From: JBBQUP01 sp038212305 | Lineage (GTDB): Bacteria > Bacteroidota > Bacteroidia > Bacteroidales > Marinilabiliaceae | DNA: 8,026 bases | NCBI GenBank assembly: GCA_038212305.1 | Contig: JBBQUP010000124.1 | Coordinates: 1 to 8,026 of the forward strand | Direction of reading: 5' to 3' | Part shown: piece by piece, positions 5,692 through 8,026 of the stretch | How positions within the stretch are numbered: position 1 is the first letter of the stretch | Layout: every line of letters begins with the position of its first letter | Notes under the pieces: model-generated | What the model was told of the DNA's origin: nothing | Databases searched by the model: none | The model's input: only the letters and a program-made list of their open reading frames with translations | Made by a program: the position numbers and the translations under genes

Positions 5692-6096
5692 TTGAATACT
5701 AAAAAAGAAATCGCTCTCATTTTTCGCATTTTCTTCGCAATCAGATCCATGAATCGCATTCGATGTTTTACTTTCAGCAAATAGCTTGCGAATAGTACCT
5801 TCCGCAGCATCTTCAGGATTGGTTGCTCCAATTAATTTGCGAAACTCGTCAATGGCTTCATCGCGTTCTAAAATCATTGCAATACAAGGGCCTGAAGTAA
5901 TAAAATTCACCAATTTTTCGAAAAAAGGTTTCCCTTCATGAATGCCATAAAAACGCTGAGCATCCCGAGTGTCAAGATGTATTCCTTTAATGGCTTTAAT
6001 CATAAAACCATGGTCTACAATGTTCGATAAAATTTTACCCGAAAAGTTTTTCCTAACAGAATCGGGTTTGATAATTGCTAAAGTGTGTTGAACCAT
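5680..6096 (-). CDS. ndk: Nucleoside diphosphate kinase
   Basis: It transfers the gamma-phosphate from one nucleoside triphosphate (usually ATP) to other nucleoside diphosphates through a phosphohistidine, balancing NTP and dNTP pools; cytoplasmic oligomer. At 138 residues it is a standard-length, complete enzyme. Visible residues are K10 in LAIIKPD, Y50, F58, R86, GATNP (90-94), R103, N113 and the active-site motif NAIHGSD (113-119) with catalytic H116; the C-terminus is SIQERF. I set the start at ATG 6094-6096 (MVQHTLAIIKPD), which matches the family. An in-frame TTG 15 bases upstream would only add a poly-lysine-like tail encoded by the A-rich leader. The leader contains two tandem A-tract repeats. 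It converges with the DUF721 gene, and the two share a terminator. Confidence 0.97.
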   Translation of the reverse strand: MVQHTLAIIKPDSVRKNFSGKILSNIVDHGFMIKAIKGIHLDTRDAQRFYGIHEGKPFFEKLVNFITSGPCIAMILERDEAIDEFRKLIGATNPEDAAEGTIRKLFAESKTSNAIHGSDCEENAKNESDFFFSIQERF

Positions 6097-6131
6097 AAGT
6101 TTTTTTTTCAAGATAAGTTTTTTTTTTCAAA
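6095..6131. repeat. Tandem duplication of an 18-19 base poly-T/A unit at the ndk start
   Basis: Two adjacent copies of ATAAG-T(n)-CAA occur at 6095-6112 (nine Ts) and 6113-6131 (ten Ts). On the minus strand these are two TTGAA(n)CTTAT blocks, and the proximal one includes the first bases of the ndk start codon. A-rich leaders are known to help translation initiation in Bacteroidota, so this lies where it could tune ndk expression. Such homopolymer runs are prone to slippage. Confidence 0.75.
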
Positions 6132-6136
6132 CATGG

Positions 6137-6214
6137 ATGACCCGCTCTTTTTATTTAAGTATTTTTGATGAAAATGAAATAGAAGAAGTTGAACGTTATT
6201 TTGAAATGAAATAA
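6137..6214 (+). CDS. Possible 25-residue small ORF upstream of the phosphoesterase
   Basis: An ATG at 6137 opens a 25-codon frame ending with TAA at 6212-6214, 12 bases before the GTG of the next gene. The peptide begins MTRSFYLSIF and continues into an acidic amphipathic segment, DENEIEEVERYFEMK. Composition and codon choice look protein-like rather than random. Against it, an exact -7 box (TATTTTTG at 6160-6167) lies inside, so the transcript of the next gene may start within it, and I recognise no family. It could be a small protein, a translationally coupled leader, or chance. Confidence 0.3.
   Translation: MTRSFYLSIFDENEIEEVERYFEMK
6160..6167 (+). promoter_or_regulatory. Possible -7 box for the DHH phosphoesterase gene
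   Basis: TATTTTTG is an exact TAnnTTTG match about 60 bases before the GTG at 6227, giving a leader of roughly 50 bases. There is no TTG at the expected -33 distance, so support is partial. It lies inside the possible small ORF. Confidence 0.35.
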
Positions 6215-6226
6215 ACAAATTTTGTA

Positions 6227-7237
6227 GTGAGTTTAAAAAATAAGTATAAAGAGTTTTGGGATAAACTCAACCAGTCTGATTCGGTAGCAATTGTAGTTCA
6301 TCATAATCCCGATGGAGATGCAATGGGAGGGGCTTTAGGGTTGGCCAATTTATTAGGCGAAAAAGCAAAAGTTGTTGTGCCAAATGCTTATCCCATCACA
6401 TTAAATTGGTTGCCTGGAGTTGAGAACGTGATTGATTTTGAAGTAAATTCTGTTTTGTCAAGTGAGATTATTTTGAAAGCTCAGGTGTTGATAATGGTCG
6501 ATTTTAATACGCCATCCAGAGTTAAAAAGATGGAGAAATTGATTGTTGACGCTAAGGCTTTTAAGATTATGATTGATCATCATCCATTTCCAAATGAAAC
6601 CGGTGTTGATCTTGTTTTTAGCGAGACTCAGGTTTCGTCGAGTTGCGAACTGATATCTGATATAATTGACAAGGGAGATCAATTCTCTAGCGTGACTCCT
6701 CAAATTGCCATGTGTTTGTACACAGGCATTATTACTGATACAGGATCGCTGAGTCATAATTCATCGCGTCCAGAAACTTATTTGCTTGTGGCAAAATTAT
6801 TGCAAGTAGGTTTTAATAAAGATTGGGTGTTAGAGCAAATATTTCAAAAGAACAGGTTAAGTCAAATCCAATTGTTGGGCTTTTGTTTGAGTCAACGATT
6901 AATAAAGCTAGAGGGGTATCCGGTTGCTTATATTTCGCTATCAGCAAACGATTTAATCCAATTTGATTATCAACAAGGAGATACCGAAGGAGTTGTGAAT
7001 TATCCGCTTTGCATCGAAGGAATTTCAGTATCTGCGTTGTTCATCGAAAAAGATGATTTAGTTAAGTTATCTTTACGATCGAAGGGAAATTTGGCGGTAA
7101 ATAAACTTTCGGAAAAATATTTTGGCGGAGGCGGCCATTTAAATGCAGCAGGAGGTGAAAGCAAACTGTCATTGGCTGAAACGATAGTGAAATTTGAAAC
7201 AGCTGCTAAAGAAATGATTGATGAGATATCATTATAA
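6227..7237 (+). CDS. nrnA: DHH/DHHA1 phosphoesterase, NrnA-like (nanoRNase / pAp phosphatase)
   Basis: Members of this family degrade 2-5 nt RNAs (nanoRNAs) and dephosphorylate 3'-phosphoadenosine 5'-phosphate using Mn2+; some cleave cyclic dinucleotide products such as pApA. The choice of substrate here is inference. At 336 residues it is normal for the family. The DHH domain has motif I HHNPDGDAMGG (25-35), motif II VDFN (91-94, D92), motif III IDHHPF (116-121) and motif IV TGIITDTGS (166-174, D171). The C-terminal DHHA1 domain carries R284 and GGGGHLNAAGG (300-310), which binds substrate. All metal ligands appear intact. The only suitable start is GTG at 6227 in a purine-poor leader, since the first in-frame ATG falls inside motif I. 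It is followed 67 bases later by the FKBP lipoprotein gene, with a stem-loop between. Confidence 0.93.
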   Translation: MSLKNKYKEFWDKLNQSDSVAIVVHHNPDGDAMGGALGLANLLGEKAKVVVPNAYPITLNWLPGVENVIDFEVNSVLSSEIILKAQVLIMVDFNTPSRVKKMEKLIVDAKAFKIMIDHHPFPNETGVDLVFSETQVSSSCELISDIIDKGDQFSSVTPQIAMCLYTGIITDTGSLSHNSSRPETYLLVAKLLQVGFNKDWVLEQIFQKNRLSQIQLLGFCLSQRLIKLEGYPVAYISLSANDLIQFDYQQGDTEGVVNYPLCIEGISVSALFIEKDDLVKLSLRSKGNLAVNKLSEKYFGGGGHLNAAGGESKLSLAETIVKFETAAKEMIDEISL

Positions 7238-7247
7238 TTCGGCGAAG

Positions 7248-7266
7248 CTGTTTGAATTTTAAACAG
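7248..7266 (+). terminator. Stem-loop between nrnA and the FKBP gene
   Basis: CTGTTT (7248-7253) pairs with AAACAG (7261-7266). Two further pairs inside, including one G-T, leave a 3-base loop. It lies 10 bases after the nrnA stop codon. No T tract follows, so it may be a partial terminator or an mRNA-processing/stability element. The arm sequence matches the ends of the 12-bp inverted repeat at 2480 and 2621. Confidence 0.4.
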
Positions 7267-7304
7267 TTACTGAAATAAAATAATGAAATTTAAAAAATAA
7301 ATAC

Positions 7305-7820
7305 ATGAATAAAATACTGAGTCTTATCGTTATTGGGTTGATGGTTACACAATGCCAATCGAGTCAGGAAAAAAAGTCTCATCCTACTTATGATCAGCTC
7401 ATTGAGATGAATCGAAGTTTAGTGTTAGAAGATTCAGTTGATATTAGTAAGTATGTGAAAGAATCAAAACTTGACTTTAAAATATCAGGACGCGGGTTAT
7501 GGGTTTATGTTAAAGTTGTAGGGAAAGGCGATTTAATTCGCAAAAATGATGTAGTTGAGTTAAAGTATAACCTAAAATTATTAAATGGTGAAGCGTGTTA
7601 TAATTCCGATAGTTTAGGGTTGAAACGTTTTAAAGTTGGGCAAGGTGGCGTTGAGTCGGGATTGGAGGAAGGAGTGCTTTTATTACGAAAAGGAGCTATG
7701 GCATCGTTTATTTTACCACCCCATTTGGCTCATGGTTTAACTGGCGATCAGGATAATATTCCGGGTAGAGCTATATTGTTGTATGATATTGAGGTGGTTC
7801 GTGTCAATGATGAACATTAA
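7305..7820 (+). CDS. FKBP-type peptidyl-prolyl isomerase lipoprotein (GldI-like)
   Basis: A 171-residue lipoprotein predicted to fold proteins in the periplasm or at the membrane. The signal peptide MNKILSLIVIGLMVTQC ends in a lipobox-like VTQC with C17 as the lipidated residue. A linker (18-64) precedes an FKBP domain of about 65-167: VVELKYNLKLLNG, FKVGQGGVESGLEEGVLLLRKGAMASFILPPHLAHG and GRAILLYDIEVV align with FKBP12. The nearest known type is GldI, the FKBP lipoprotein of the Bacteroidota gliding/secretion machinery, which I recall near nrnA and ndk in flavobacteria. No other gld genes are in view, so that assignment stays tentative. Several FKBP catalytic-pocket positions differ from the active consensus (I56 position is E117, Y82 is H143, no clear D37 counterpart). 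The start at ATG 7305 places the signal peptide correctly. Confidence 0.88.
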   Translation: MNKILSLIVIGLMVTQCQSSQEKKSHPTYDQLIEMNRSLVLEDSVDISKYVKESKLDFKISGRGLWVYVKVVGKGDLIRKNDVVELKYNLKLLNGEACYNSDSLGLKRFKVGQGGVESGLEEGVLLLRKGAMASFILPPHLAHGLTGDQDNIPGRAILLYDIEVVRVNDEH

Positions 7821-8003
7821 TTTTGATGACGAAAACACACGAGATAGGTCTTTTTAGAATAATTTATTAATAATAACTATTTTTAACAATACTTCGGTAA
7901 ATATTAATATAATTATCTGAATATCAGCAAAATAAGCAACAAATAATTTGGTTAAAGCCTTAGAAATCAGTATCTTAAAAGATTATTCGACAATTTTTTA
8001 AGT
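7821..8003. other. AT-rich intergenic stretch after the FKBP gene
   Basis: No gene, tRNA or strong terminator is visible. A short UUCG-capped stem (TAC-TTCG-GTA, 7892-7901) and a small palindromic element ATCTTAAAAGAT (7972-7983) are present. I see no exact TAnnTTTG box. The region probably holds the promoter of whatever begins at 8004. Confidence 0.4.
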
Positions 8004-8026
8004 ATGACTCCTAAGGCTAGTAATTT
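8004..8026 (+). CDS. Possible start of a gene cut by the window end
   Basis: An ATG at 8004-8006 opens a frame reading MTPKASN to the window edge. An AT-rich leader with a run of Ts and As precedes it, as before other starts here. Only seven codons are visible, so neither the coding status nor the product can be judged. Confidence 0.3.

Noticed and set aside
6097..6111. TTG start extending Ndk by five residues
   Set aside because: It would encode only lysines and a leucine from the A-tract leader; the ATG at 6096 matches the conserved Ndk start.
6458..6757. A 99-codon minus-strand frame inside the phosphoesterase gene
   Set aside because: It is antisense to conserved DHH motifs, with no family resemblance.
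7892..7901. UUCG-capped hairpin as a terminator for the FKBP gene
   Set aside because: The stem is only three base pairs and no T tract follows.

Overview
The window looks like ordinary chromosome from an AT-rich member of the Bacteroidota, probably on the Bacteroidales/Marinilabiliales side; the order-level guess is inference. Supporting signs are the gene set (a RecF/DUF721 pair, an FKBP lipoprotein of GldI type beside a DHH phosphoesterase and ndk), the near absence of Shine-Dalgarno sequences, A-rich stretches before start codons, and several exact matches to the Bacteroidota -7 promoter box TAnnTTTG.

Layout. Positions 1-114 hold the last 37 codons of a gene cut by the window edge, possibly a transposase. 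Next is an orphan six-helix membrane sensor histidine kinase (minus, 241-1563). An AT-rich divergent spacer leads to a PhnA-family zinc-ribbon protein (plus, 1850-2425). A 240-base gene-free convergent spacer with inverted repeats follows. Then come ribH (minus, 2666-3166) and, upstream of it on the same strand, a membrane-anchored TPR protein (3243-3929); a strong intrinsic terminator-like hairpin sits between the two. A 211-base divergent regulatory region with two recognisable promoters and a 12-bp-arm dyad separates these from recF (plus, 4141-5247) and a DUF721/DciA-like gene (5315-5608). A long hairpin that can terminate in both directions closes that unit against ndk (minus, 5680-6096). 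The divergent spacer beyond ndk carries a tandem poly-A/T duplication and a possible 25-codon ORF. It leads to an NrnA-like DHH/DHHA1 phosphoesterase (6227-7237, GTG start) and an FKBP-type lipoprotein (7305-7820). The last 200 bases are AT-rich spacer ending with a possible new start codon at 8004.

Functionally this is mostly housekeeping: riboflavin synthesis (ribH), recombination and replication support (recF, DUF721), nucleotide homeostasis (ndk, nrnA-like), envelope protein folding (FKBP) and one sensor kinase. I found no convincing new defence, mobile or biosynthetic system. The points most worth a second look are regulatory: the hairpin in front of ribH, the dyad between the TPR gene and recF, the slippage-prone duplication at the ndk start, the possible micro-ORF before the phosphoesterase, and the altered active-site positions of the FKBP protein.
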